A stretch of DNA of 22,421 bases from an uncultured Verrucomicrobia subdivision 3 bacterium (GTDB taxonomy: Bacteria; Verrucomicrobiota; Verrucomicrobiae; Limisphaerales; UBA11358), in the NCBI GenBank assembly GCA_903847285.1, contig CAINDH010000222.1, forward strand, positions 1 to 22,421, written 5' to 3'. Below are positions 1 through 5,662 of the stretch, one piece after another. Position 1 is the first letter of the stretch. Every line of letters begins with the position of its first letter. The notes beneath the pieces are model-generated. The model had not been told where the DNA came from and did no database searches. It saw only the letters and a program-made list of their open reading frames with translations. The position numbers and the translations under genes are program-made.

Positions 1-54
1 CTGAAAGCCTCGCTTGTTCTCCTAGATTCTTCTGCTACCTTCCGCCGCTCGACT

Positions 55-1656
55 GTGAACATCACTGACGAAATCCAGCGGCGACGCACATTCGCCATCA
101 TCTCGCATCCGGACGCAGGTAAAACTACGTTGACGGAGAAGCTGCTGCTTTACGGCGGCGCGGTGCAACTCGCCGGCTCGGTGACGGCGCGCAAAAACCA
201 GCGGGCGACGACGAGCGACTGGATGGAACTGGAAAAAAAACGCGGCATCTCCATCAGCTCGACGGTGCTGCAATTCGATTACGACGGCTACCGTATCAAC
301 CTGCTGGACACGCCCGGCCACAAAGATTTTTCCGAAGACACTTACCGCGTGCTGACCGCTGTGGACTCGGTGGTCATGGTGATTGATTCCGCGAAAGGCA
401 TTGAGCCACAGACCCGCAAATTGTTTGAAGTCTGCCGTCAGCGTGGTGTGCCGATCTTCACGTTCATGAACAAGTGCGACCGGCCGATGAAAGAGCCGCT
501 GGCCTTGCTGGATGAATTGGAAAAGGTGCTCGGGATCGTCGCGTTTCCGGTGAACTGGCCGATTGGCAATGGCGCGGATTTTCAAGGCGTGTATGACCGG
601 CAGACGAAAACCATGCACACCTTCGAGCGCGTGGTCGCTGGAAAGTATCGCGCGCCGGTGGCCGTCGGCAACCTGCACGACCCGGAAGTGCGCGGCAATT
701 TGAGTGAAGCCGACTGGAACAAGACGGTCGAAGAATTGGAGATGCTGGAAATCGCCGGAGAAGGTTTCGATGAAGCCGCCGTGCTTGCAGGCAAGACGAC
801 GCCAGTCTTTTTTGGCAGCGGCGTGAATAATTTCGGCGTGCAGCTTTTGCTCGACGGCTTCCTGAAACATTCGCCCGCGCCGAAATCGCGCGTGATGGGC
901 GGCATCGAGATCGCCCCGGAAAACCCGGCCTTCTCCGGCTTCATTTTCAAAATCCAGGCGAATATGGATCCGCGCCATCGCGATCGCATCGCGTTCATTC
1001 GCGTCTGTTCCGGCAAATTTGACCGCGACATGACAGTGCATCACTCGCGCTCGGAAAAGAAAGTCCGCCTTTCCAGTTCACACAAACTATTCGGCAACGA
1101 ACGCGAAACCGTTGACGAAGCCTATCCCGGCGATGTCATCGGCCTGGTCGGTCACGATGGGTTTGGAATCGGCGACACGTTGACGACCGATCCAAAAATT
1201 GCCTACAAGGAAATTCCGCGCTTCACGCCGGAAGCGTTTTCATTTTTGCACAATCCCAACACGGGAAAATATAAACAGTTCCGCCAAGGTCTCGACCAAT
1301 TGTTGCAGGAAGGCGTTATTCAAGCGCTCTACCTGCGCAACTCGTCTATCAAGACACCGCTGCTCGCTGCCGTCGGTCCACTGCAATTTGAAGTCGTGCA
1401 GTTCCGTCTAGAAAGCGAATACGGGGCGGAGTCGCGTCTCGAAGCCGCCACGTGGAGCGTCGTCCGCTGGCTGCCTACGGATATCACCGAAGATGCGCTC
1501 GATGCGCTCTCTCTGCCCACTGGCGCAAAGCTCGCCTACGACATCGGCAAAAATCCCGTCGCACTTTTCCAAAACGAATGGTCCGCCAATTATTTCAATG
1601 AGACGAATAAGAATTGCCCGCTCTCCGCGCAGCCGGTGCAGACGGCGCGGGAATAA
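55..1656 (+). CDS. prfC: Peptide chain release factor 3 (RF3)
   Basis: A 533-residue translational GTPase, the usual RF3 length. RF3 acts on the ribosome after peptide release and recycles RF1/RF2 by GTP hydrolysis. The GTPase motifs are all visible: G1 HPDAGKTT at residues 18-25, switch I RGISI at 63-67, G3 DTPGH at 85-89 and G4 NKCD at 139-142. The start RRRTFAIISHPDAGKTTLTE is very close to known RF3 and separates it from EF-G and LepA. The start is the GTG at 55, because RF3 proteins begin about ten residues before the RRTFAI motif and the next in-frame ATG would remove the P-loop. There is no clear Shine-Dalgarno. It stands alone, with about 105 bases before the next gene. Confidence 0.97.
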   Translation: MNITDEIQRRRTFAIISHPDAGKTTLTEKLLLYGGAVQLAGSVTARKNQRATTSDWMELEKKRGISISSTVLQFDYDGYRINLLDTPGHKDFSEDTYRVLTAVDSVVMVIDSAKGIEPQTRKLFEVCRQRGVPIFTFMNKCDRPMKEPLALLDELEKVLGIVAFPVNWPIGNGADFQGVYDRQTKTMHTFERVVAGKYRAPVAVGNLHDPEVRGNLSEADWNKTVEELEMLEIAGEGFDEAAVLAGKTTPVFFGSGVNNFGVQLLLDGFLKHSPAPKSRVMGGIEIAPENPAFSGFIFKIQANMDPRHRDRIAFIRVCSGKFDRDMTVHHSRSEKKVRLSSSHKLFGNERETVDEAYPGDVIGLVGHDGFGIGDTLTTDPKIAYKEIPRFTPEAFSFLHNPNTGKYKQFRQGLDQLLQEGVIQALYLRNSSIKTPLLAAVGPLQFEVVQFRLESEYGAESRLEAATWSVVRWLPTDITEDALDALSLPTGAKLAYDIGKNPVALFQNEWSANYFNETNKNCPLSAQPVQTARE

Positions 1657-1763
1657 ATCCGAGGCAAAGATTGCCAGTCTATTTTTGTAATACCTTTTCA
1701 CTACAAGATTTCCATTGCCACAACCGTCACCCGGATTTAACTTGGCAGTAACAAATTTTACCT

Positions 1764-1982
1764 ATGTCGAACGCCTCAAAAGAATCATCGTCGGCGAACG
1801 ATTTGCTGAAGAACTCCACGCTCTACCGCGAGTTCCAAGCCGAGCGCGAGGAAATCCTGCGCCACAAGTGGATTGAATCGGAAAAAGCCGGTCGCGACAT
1901 CGGTTTCGAACAGGCGCTCACAGACTGGATCATCAAGCATCGCGCCACCTGGCGCAAAACCCGGCAGTCACAGTCGAATTAA
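1764..1982 (+). CDS. Small conserved-looking hypothetical protein (72 aa)
   Basis: A 72-residue, highly charged protein with no membrane segment or signal peptide, so presumably cytoplasmic. After a Ser/Asn-rich start it is predicted helical, with a dense core around residues 20-62 that includes the stretches EREEILRHKWIESEKAGRDI and GFEQALTDWIIKHRATWR. The mix of Trp, His and charged residues looks like a constrained fold and not a random frame. I do not recognise the family with certainty. The ATG at 1764 lacks a Shine-Dalgarno, as do many genes here. It lies between prfC and the pyrR leader. The leader loop begins only about 25 bases after its stop, so read-through into the pyr operon is possible. 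Confidence 0.7.
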   Translation: MSNASKESSSANDLLKNSTLYREFQAEREEILRHKWIESEKAGRDIGFEQALTDWIIKHRATWRKTRQSQSN

Positions 1983-2005
1983 CCCATCACCAACCGTTCC
2001 TTTAA

Positions 2006-2025
2006 CGCGGCCCTGCGAGGCGGCG
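2006..2025 (+). promoter_or_regulatory. PyrR-binding-loop-like RNA hairpin in the pyrR leader
   Basis: Seen: lower stem CGC (2006-2008) with GCG (2023-2025), a G-G mismatch, upper stem GCC (2010-2012) with GGC (2019-2021), and hexaloop CTGCGA (2013-2018). Known: PyrR anti-antiterminators in Bacillus have the loop CNGNGA inside the core CCNGNGAGGY, and this site matches that core exactly. Inferred: PyrR with UMP/UTP binds here. The hairpin directly abuts the GAAGGA Shine-Dalgarno of the leader ORF. Its GGCGG (2019-2023) can instead pair with CCGCC (2065-2069) inside the terminator, which would act as an antiterminator. Confidence 0.7.
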
Positions 2026-2033
2026 AAGGAAAA

Positions 2034-2102
2034 ATGAAAACGAAACGAAGAACGCGAATCTGTTCCGCCCGGCGGAGTGATTCGCGATTTTTTTATGCCT
2101 GA
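2034..2102 (+). CDS. Putative 22-residue pyr leader peptide
   Basis: A short ORF with ATG at 2034, preceded by GAAGGA at 2025-2030 (a three-base gap), and a TGA at 2100-2102. It runs through the whole terminator hairpin and ends eight bases into pyrR, overlapping its ATG at 2095. The peptide is rich in Arg/Lys (first residues MKTKRRTR) and ends FFYA, the TTT TTT TAT codons being the terminator U-tract. pyrR has only a U-run directly before its ATG, so translation of this ORF could deliver ribosomes to pyrR and also influence the terminator. It is too short to judge by coding statistics, so it may be fortuitous. Confidence 0.45.
   Translation: MKTKRRTRICSARRSDSRFFYA
2053..2094 (+). terminator. 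Intrinsic terminator (attenuator) abutting the pyrR start codon
   Basis: An eight-base-pair lower stem, CGCGAATC (2053-2060) with GATTCGCG (2079-2086), carries an upper stem TCCGC (2064-2068) with GCGGA (2072-2076) and a CCG loop. It is followed by A and seven T (2088-2094). The pyrR ATG starts at the next base. Lying after the PyrR-type loop, it has the layout of a transcription attenuator rather than an end-of-gene terminator. The TAA of the preceding small gene is about 70 bases upstream. Confidence 0.75.
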
Positions 2103-2631
2103 ATCCACCGTCATCCTCGACGCCACCGCCATCCAGCGCGCGCTCACACGCATCGCGCACGAGATTGCCGAGCGCAACGAACCGAGCACGGATGTCGTGC
2201 TGATCGGGATTCCCACCGCCGGCGTGCCGCTCGCTCAGCGGCTTGGAAAGATTCTCGCGGAGATCTGGAAACACCCCGTCCCTGCCGGCAGCCTCGATGT
2301 CTCCATGCACCGCGACGACTTGGATCAGCGCGCTGCACCAAAAATTCATCCGACAGAAATCCCTTTTGACGTGAACGGCAAAACCGTTGTGCTCGTGGAC
2401 GACGTCCTATTCAGCGGCCGCACCACGCGAGCCGCGCTGGATGCGCTGAACGACTTTGGGCGGCCGAAGAAAATCCAGCTCGCGGTGCTTGTAGATCGCG
2501 GTCATCGCGAACTGCCCATCAAGGCAGACTTCGTCGGCAAGAACGTGCCAACGGCCCACGATGAAAAAATTTCTCTATTGCTCACCGAATCCGGCGCGGC
2601 CAAGGACGAAGTAATTTTGAAAAAGAAATGA
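2095..2631 (+). CDS. pyrR: PyrR: pyr operon RNA-binding attenuator / uracil phosphoribosyltransferase
   Basis: A 178-residue type I phosphoribosyltransferase. PyrR binds pyr mRNA when UMP/UTP is high, and in many species also makes UMP from uracil and PRPP. The PRPP loop [15 protein letters not shown] is at about residues 98-111, and [13 protein letters not shown] is a family signature. T18, R19 and H22 of the segment ALTRIAHEI, positions tied to RNA binding in the Bacillus protein, are kept at the same numbering. I chose ATG 2095 because it gives MPESTVILD, matching the family N-terminus. An upstream GTG at 2077 lies inside the terminator hairpin. The stop overlaps pyrB by four bases (ATGA), so the two are translationally coupled. 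Confidence 0.95.
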   Translation: MPESTVILDATAIQRALTRIAHEIAERNEPSTDVVLIGIPTAGVPLAQRLGKILAEIWKHPVPAGSLDVSMHRDDLDQRAAPKIHPTEIPFDVNGKTVVLVDDVLFSGRTTRAALDALNDFGRPKKIQLAVLVDRGHRELPIKADFVGKNVPTAHDEKISLLLTESGAAKDEVILKKK

Positions 2632-3563
2632 GCTGGACCAAAAAACATCTGCTCGACATCGAGTCGCTCACGGCGGAAGAGATCATCACCGTGCTCGACA
2701 CCGCACGCAGCTTTAAGGCCGTCGGCGAACGCGCCATCAAGAAAGTCCCTGCTCTGCGCGGCAAGACCGTCGTGAATTTATTCGTCGAGCCGTCCACGCG
2801 CACGCGCATCAGCTTTGAGCTGGCGGCGCAGCGACTTTCCGCCGACATCGTGAATTTTTCCGCCGAGGCGTCGTCGTTCAAAAAAGGCGAGACGCTCAAG
2901 GACACCGCGAGAAATTTGGAAGCGCTCAACGCCGACTTCATCATCATCCGCCACAGTGCGAGCGGTGCGCCGCATTTTCTATCCCGCGTCGTGAACGCCC
3001 ACGTCATCAATGCCGGCGACGGCGCGCATGAACATCCCACCCAGGCATTGCTGGACGCTTTTACGATTCGTGAGAAGAAGGGCAAAATTGCCGGGCTGAA
3101 CGTGACCATTCTAGGCGACATCCTTTACAGCCGCGTCGCACGCTCGGACATCTGGGCACTCACGAAGCTCGGCGCCAAGGTGACGCTCTGTGGCCCCTCC
3201 ACACTCGTGCCGAAAACCTTTGAGAAGATGGGCTGCCGCGTGACACACGACGTGGACGAAGCTATCCGCGATGCCGACGTCATTAACCTCCTCCGCATCC
3301 AGCACGAACGTCAGCGCGCCACCATGTTTCCCAGCATCGGCGAATACACCCAACTCTTCGGCCTCAACAAAGCGCGCTTTGCCAAGACCAAACCCGACGC
3401 GCTCATCATGCACCCCGGCCCGATCAACCGCGGTGTGGAGATCGATAGCGAAATCGCCGACTGCGGACGCTCCGTGATTTTGGAACAAGTGACCAACGGC
3501 CTCGCCGTCCGCATGGCCGTTTTATTTTTGGTGAACGGCGGGAAAGCCATTGAAACGGTGTAG
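2628..3563 (+). CDS. pyrB: Aspartate carbamoyltransferase catalytic subunit
   Basis: A 311-residue cytosolic enzyme that joins carbamoyl phosphate to aspartate, the committed step of pyrimidine synthesis. Visible motifs are the carbamoyl-phosphate loop STRTRISFE at 56-64, [10 protein letters not shown] at 136-145, [11 protein letters not shown] at 163-173, and [11 protein letters not shown] near the end. ATG 2628 overlaps the pyrR stop as ATGA. No pyrI regulatory subunit or pyrC follows, so the visible operon is only pyrR-pyrB. Its TAG stop lies inside the palindrome starting at 3560. Expression is probably set by the PyrR-type attenuator ahead of pyrR. Confidence 0.97.
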   Translation: MSWTKKHLLDIESLTAEEIITVLDTARSFKAVGERAIKKVPALRGKTVVNLFVEPSTRTRISFELAAQRLSADIVNFSAEASSFKKGETLKDTARNLEALNADFIIIRHSASGAPHFLSRVVNAHVINAGDGAHEHPTQALLDAFTIREKKGKIAGLNVTILGDILYSRVARSDIWALTKLGAKVTLCGPSTLVPKTFEKMGCRVTHDVDEAIRDADVINLLRIQHERQRATMFPSIGEYTQLFGLNKARFAKTKPDALIMHPGPINRGVEIDSEIADCGRSVILEQVTNGLAVRMAVLFLVNGGKAIETV

Positions 3564-3628
3564 CGACCTCTCGGCAGACCGTCGGAAATTAAAATTCAAA
3601 ATGCGGCTCTCTGCCGAGCAGCCGCTAC
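3560..3628. repeat. REP-like interrupted palindrome at the pyrB 3' end
   Basis: Outer arms GTAGCG (3560-3565) and CGCTAC (3623-3628) enclose inner arms CTCGGCAGA (3570-3578) and TCTGCCGAG (3610-3618), separated by four-base internal loops on each side. The centre is A/T-rich, with a seven-base periodicity (GAAATTA, AAATTCA, AAATGCG). The pyrB TAG is bases 2-4 of the element, and the convergent PH-like gene ends two bases beyond it. It could act as a bidirectional terminator or mRNA-stabilising structure, but there is no classic T-run. It resembles the palindromes at 5563, 13381 and 21169. Confidence 0.65.
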
Positions 3629-3629
3629 T

Positions 3630-3950
3630 TCACGGCAATTTCAATTTACCATCCGCCGTCATCCCCTGCGCCTGCTCCACCAGCGCGCGAATGCGTTTGG
3701 CATCCGCTTTGGAATGACCGTGACACAGCAACGGATCACTGCCCCCGCTCGACTCGATCAAAATATCCGCCCAGAAAATCCCCGTCTTGATATGCACCGA
3801 CGCCACCTTGGTGATGCTGATGCTGATCTCGTCCTTGCTGAACAACCGACGTTTGTGACGGACGACCGCCTTATCTGTCACCTCGATGACGGTGGGAAAG
3901 AAATGATTCCCGCTCGTCCACCGGCTCGCCTGAAATGATTCTGAACTCAT
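3630..3950 (-). CDS. Hypothetical protein, possible bacterial PH-like domain (106 aa)
   Basis: A 106-residue soluble protein without a signal peptide or membrane segment. Residues about 18-72 alternate like beta-strands (FFPTVIEVTDKAVVRHKR, then EISISITKVASVHIKTG, then WADILIESSGG), and about 80-95 form one helix (SKADAKRIRALVEQAQ). Several strands capped by one C-terminal helix is the pattern of bacterial PH/bPH domains. This is a fold-level guess and no function is implied. I start at ATG 3950; a longer reading would need a TTG at 4001. It has no same-strand partner and converges on pyrB. The hairpin-rich DNA at 4032-4161 lies upstream, where its promoter should be. Confidence 0.7.
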   Translation of the reverse strand: MSSESFQASRWTSGNHFFPTVIEVTDKAVVRHKRRLFSKDEISISITKVASVHIKTGIFWADILIESSGGSDPLLCHGHSKADAKRIRALVEQAQGMTADGKLKLP

Positions 3951-4031
3951 GCTGGCACTGTGATTGACCGCGCGGGTAATTTCAACTGCATTTCCCGGCA
4001 AGATAAAATCTTTGACGAAATCGGGCGGTGG

Positions 4032-4161
4032 GTCTGTTCGCGCTGCGAACAGACATTGACCGCGCAGCGGTCACTTTGTGGCATGGCAACTCTTTTGGTT
4101 CGCGCACGATTCCGTCGCCTGACGCTTCGCTCGGCGACGGGTTTTTCGCAGCGCGAAAAAC
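4032..4161. repeat. Cluster of four perfect or near-perfect short hairpins
   Basis: Seen: GTCTGTTCGC-GCT-GCGAACAGAC (4032-4054); TGACCGC-GCA-GCGGTCA (4057-4073); CCGTCGCC (4112-4119) with GGCGACGG (4133-4140); and GTTTTTCGC-AGC-GCGAAAAAC (4141-4161). Three of them have three-base loops and share the tip CGC-N3-GCG, while the outer arms differ completely and still pair perfectly. The cluster lies upstream of the PH-like gene on the minus strand and before the 8-base repeats on the plus strand. No gene is visible here, and only the first palindrome could overlap any regulatory region of the PH-like gene closely. Function unknown. Confidence 0.75.
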
Positions 4162-4230
4162 GCCACCGACGGAGCTTGACTTGCCACTCCGACTAAAATT
4201 ATTGTCACCATCATGGAAATGAAAATTTTC

Positions 4231-4274
4231 GCAACCGCGCAACCGCGCAACCGCGCAACCGCGCAACCGCGCAA
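4231..4274. repeat. 8-base tandem repeat, five copies of GCAACCGC plus a partial
   Basis: Five exact GCAACCGC units occupy 4231-4270, followed by GCAA. The unit length is not a multiple of three and no credible gene covers it, so this is a simple-sequence tract likely to vary in copy number. It directly precedes the 41-base-period array. Confidence 0.9.
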
Positions 4275-4277
4275 ATA

Positions 4278-4560
4278 GCAGCGCAGCGTTTTTCCCTCCC
4301 CACGCCTGCGGTTGCCCCGCAACGACCCGCTTTGATTCATCCGCGCCTGCGGTTCGGCCAAAATCCTTCGTTTTGCCTCTCCCGCGTTCACAGACGCGCC
4401 AAAACGCCGCATTTTGCCCCACCCGGATTCACGGGAGCCCAAAAATGCCTCGTTTTACCCTTTCCGCAGTCGCGGAAACCTCAAACAGCGTGTTTTCACC
4501 CCCACCCCCATCGCGGAACGGTCAGAACGCCGCGTTTTATCCTTTCAGAAATCCGTTTCC
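4278..4560. repeat. Seven-unit array with a 41-base period
   Basis: Fifteen-base blocks related to AAAACGCCGCGTTTT begin at about 4278, 4319, 4360, 4401, 4442, 4482 and 4524, a spacing of 40-42 bases. The middle blocks are best kept; the first two are eroded on the left. The block is itself palindromic (AAAACG/CGTTTT). The roughly 26-base segments between blocks differ in sequence, but most can fold: CGCGT/ACGCG, CCCG/CGGG, TTTCCGC/GCGGAAA, GAAA/TTTC. The 41-base period excludes a peptide repeat, so the frames open through it are not credible genes. With the hairpins and 8-base repeat it fills the 675-base gap between 3951 and 4625. No promoter or RNA family was recognised. Confidence 0.75.
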
Positions 4561-4625
4561 ATCTGAATATCAACAAACTATGTAAAAACTAACCATCAAA
4601 CTAAACCTCCAACCTCCTATTTTAT

Positions 4626-5552
4626 ATGGCTGCCAATCCTATTCCTGATTCGCCCCTCCAACTGTTCGCCCTCGCCGAAGACGCCGCTGACGGCGCGAAA
4701 GACCACGGGGCTGCCATCAACCTCAAACAAAATACCGAAGCCGCCATCCGCGCCGATCTAGCCGCCGCGCGGGCGTCCGAGTCTGCTTACGCCACGGCCA
4801 AAGGTGCTAAGGACACGTTCAACACTAACTTGCGCATCGCCGATTCCAATGGCCGCGCCTTCATCAAGGCCGCCAGCGCACTTTTTTCCCAAACGCTTTC
4901 CGAGAGTTGGACGGCAGCGTGGGAGCCGACTGGTTTTCCGAACCAATCCACCGCCGTGCCTTCCACGCAAGATGAGCGCTTCACACTGCTCGGTTCGTTG
5001 AAAAAATATTTCACGGATAATCCCACGGCGGAAGTCAACACGCCCAAACTCGTCATCACCGCCGCCAAGGCGGACACGCTTTTCAATGCCCTCTCCGATG
5101 CCCGCAAGGCCGTGAACGATGGCAACACCGATTCCGGAACCAAACGCGACACCCGCGATGTCGCCGTGGGCAAACTCAAAGATCGCATCCGCGGCTTGAT
5201 CGGCGAACTCGATCAGTTGATTGATGACCTCTCACCGCTGTGGGATGCGTTCGGCTTGAATGCGCCCGGTGCCAGCGCCGTGCCGGATGCGCCCGAGGCG
5301 CTCGTCATCACGCCCAGTGTCGGGCATGAATTGTATGCGGACTGGGCGGATGCCCGCCGCGCCACGCGTTACCGCGTCTGGAAACAGGTCGTAGGGGTGG
5401 ATGCTAATTTCATCGCCTTCGCCACGGTGACGGATAGCGATGCCACCCTCGCCGGCTTGCCTGTGGGCAAGAGCGTAAAAATCCGCATCACCGCCGCCAA
5501 CGACGCTGGGGAAAGTGCGCCGGGTGCCGAGGTGCAGGTGGTGGTCACGTGA
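4626..5552 (+). CDS. Fibronectin type III domain protein of unknown function
   Basis: A 308-residue protein. Residues about 1-220 look largely helical and Ala-rich, with a long charged helix at about 150-215 (the KLKDRIRGLIGELDQLIDDL stretch). Residues about 225-308 form a fibronectin-III-like beta-sandwich, seen in LYADWADARRATRYRVWK, in TDSDATLAGLPVGKSVKIRI and in the typical AANDAGES. There is no signal peptide or membrane segment, which is unusual for an FnIII protein and suggests a cytosolic role or non-classical export. The ATG at 4626 has no Shine-Dalgarno. It stands alone directly after the 41-base-period array and ends at a palindrome. I do not know its function. Confidence 0.85.
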   Translation: MAANPIPDSPLQLFALAEDAADGAKDHGAAINLKQNTEAAIRADLAAARASESAYATAKGAKDTFNTNLRIADSNGRAFIKAASALFSQTLSESWTAAWEPTGFPNQSTAVPSTQDERFTLLGSLKKYFTDNPTAEVNTPKLVITAAKADTLFNALSDARKAVNDGNTDSGTKRDTRDVAVGKLKDRIRGLIGELDQLIDDLSPLWDAFGLNAPGASAVPDAPEALVITPSVGHELYADWADARRATRYRVWKQVVGVDANFIAFATVTDSDATLAGLPVGKSVKIRITAANDAGESAPGAEVQVVVT

Positions 5553-5562
5553 AATGAAATTC

Positions 5563-5624
5563 GGTAGGGCTGACCTGCCGGTCAGCCCAAATTAAAACGG
5601 GGGGCGCGCAAGCGCCGCCCCACC
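5563..5624. repeat. REP-like double hairpin after the FnIII gene
   Basis: A perfect hairpin GGGCTGACC-TGCC-GGTCAGCCC (5567-5588) is followed by a second, GGCGC-GCAA-GCGCC (5603-5616), whose stem extends into GGGG/CCCC with one bulged G. The ends GGTAGGGC (5563-5570) and GCCCCACC (5617-5624) can pair as an outer stem. It starts 10 bases after the FnIII stop. There is no T-run on the plus strand, so it looks more like a REP element than a canonical terminator. Confidence 0.7.
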
Positions 5625-5662
5625 AAAAAACAAACCAGTTGCTCAAAGCTCCATATTGAATT

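Noticed and set aside
22..1044. Long open frame on the minus strand opposite prfC
   Set aside because: His/Arg-rich translation typical of the antisense of GC-rich coding DNA; prfC on the plus strand matches its family along the whole length.
2077..2094. GTG at 2077 as the pyrR start
   Set aside because: It lies in the terminator hairpin and adds six residues absent from the family; ATG 2095 aligns exactly with known PyrR numbering.
4278..4560. CRISPR array
   Set aside because: Repeat blocks are only about 15 bases and diverge between units, the intervening segments are foldable, and there are no cas genes.
4071..4592. Several open frames on both strands across the repeat region
   Set aside because: They run through 8-base and 41-base repeats whose periods are not multiples of three, and their translations are low-complexity with no domain-like pattern.
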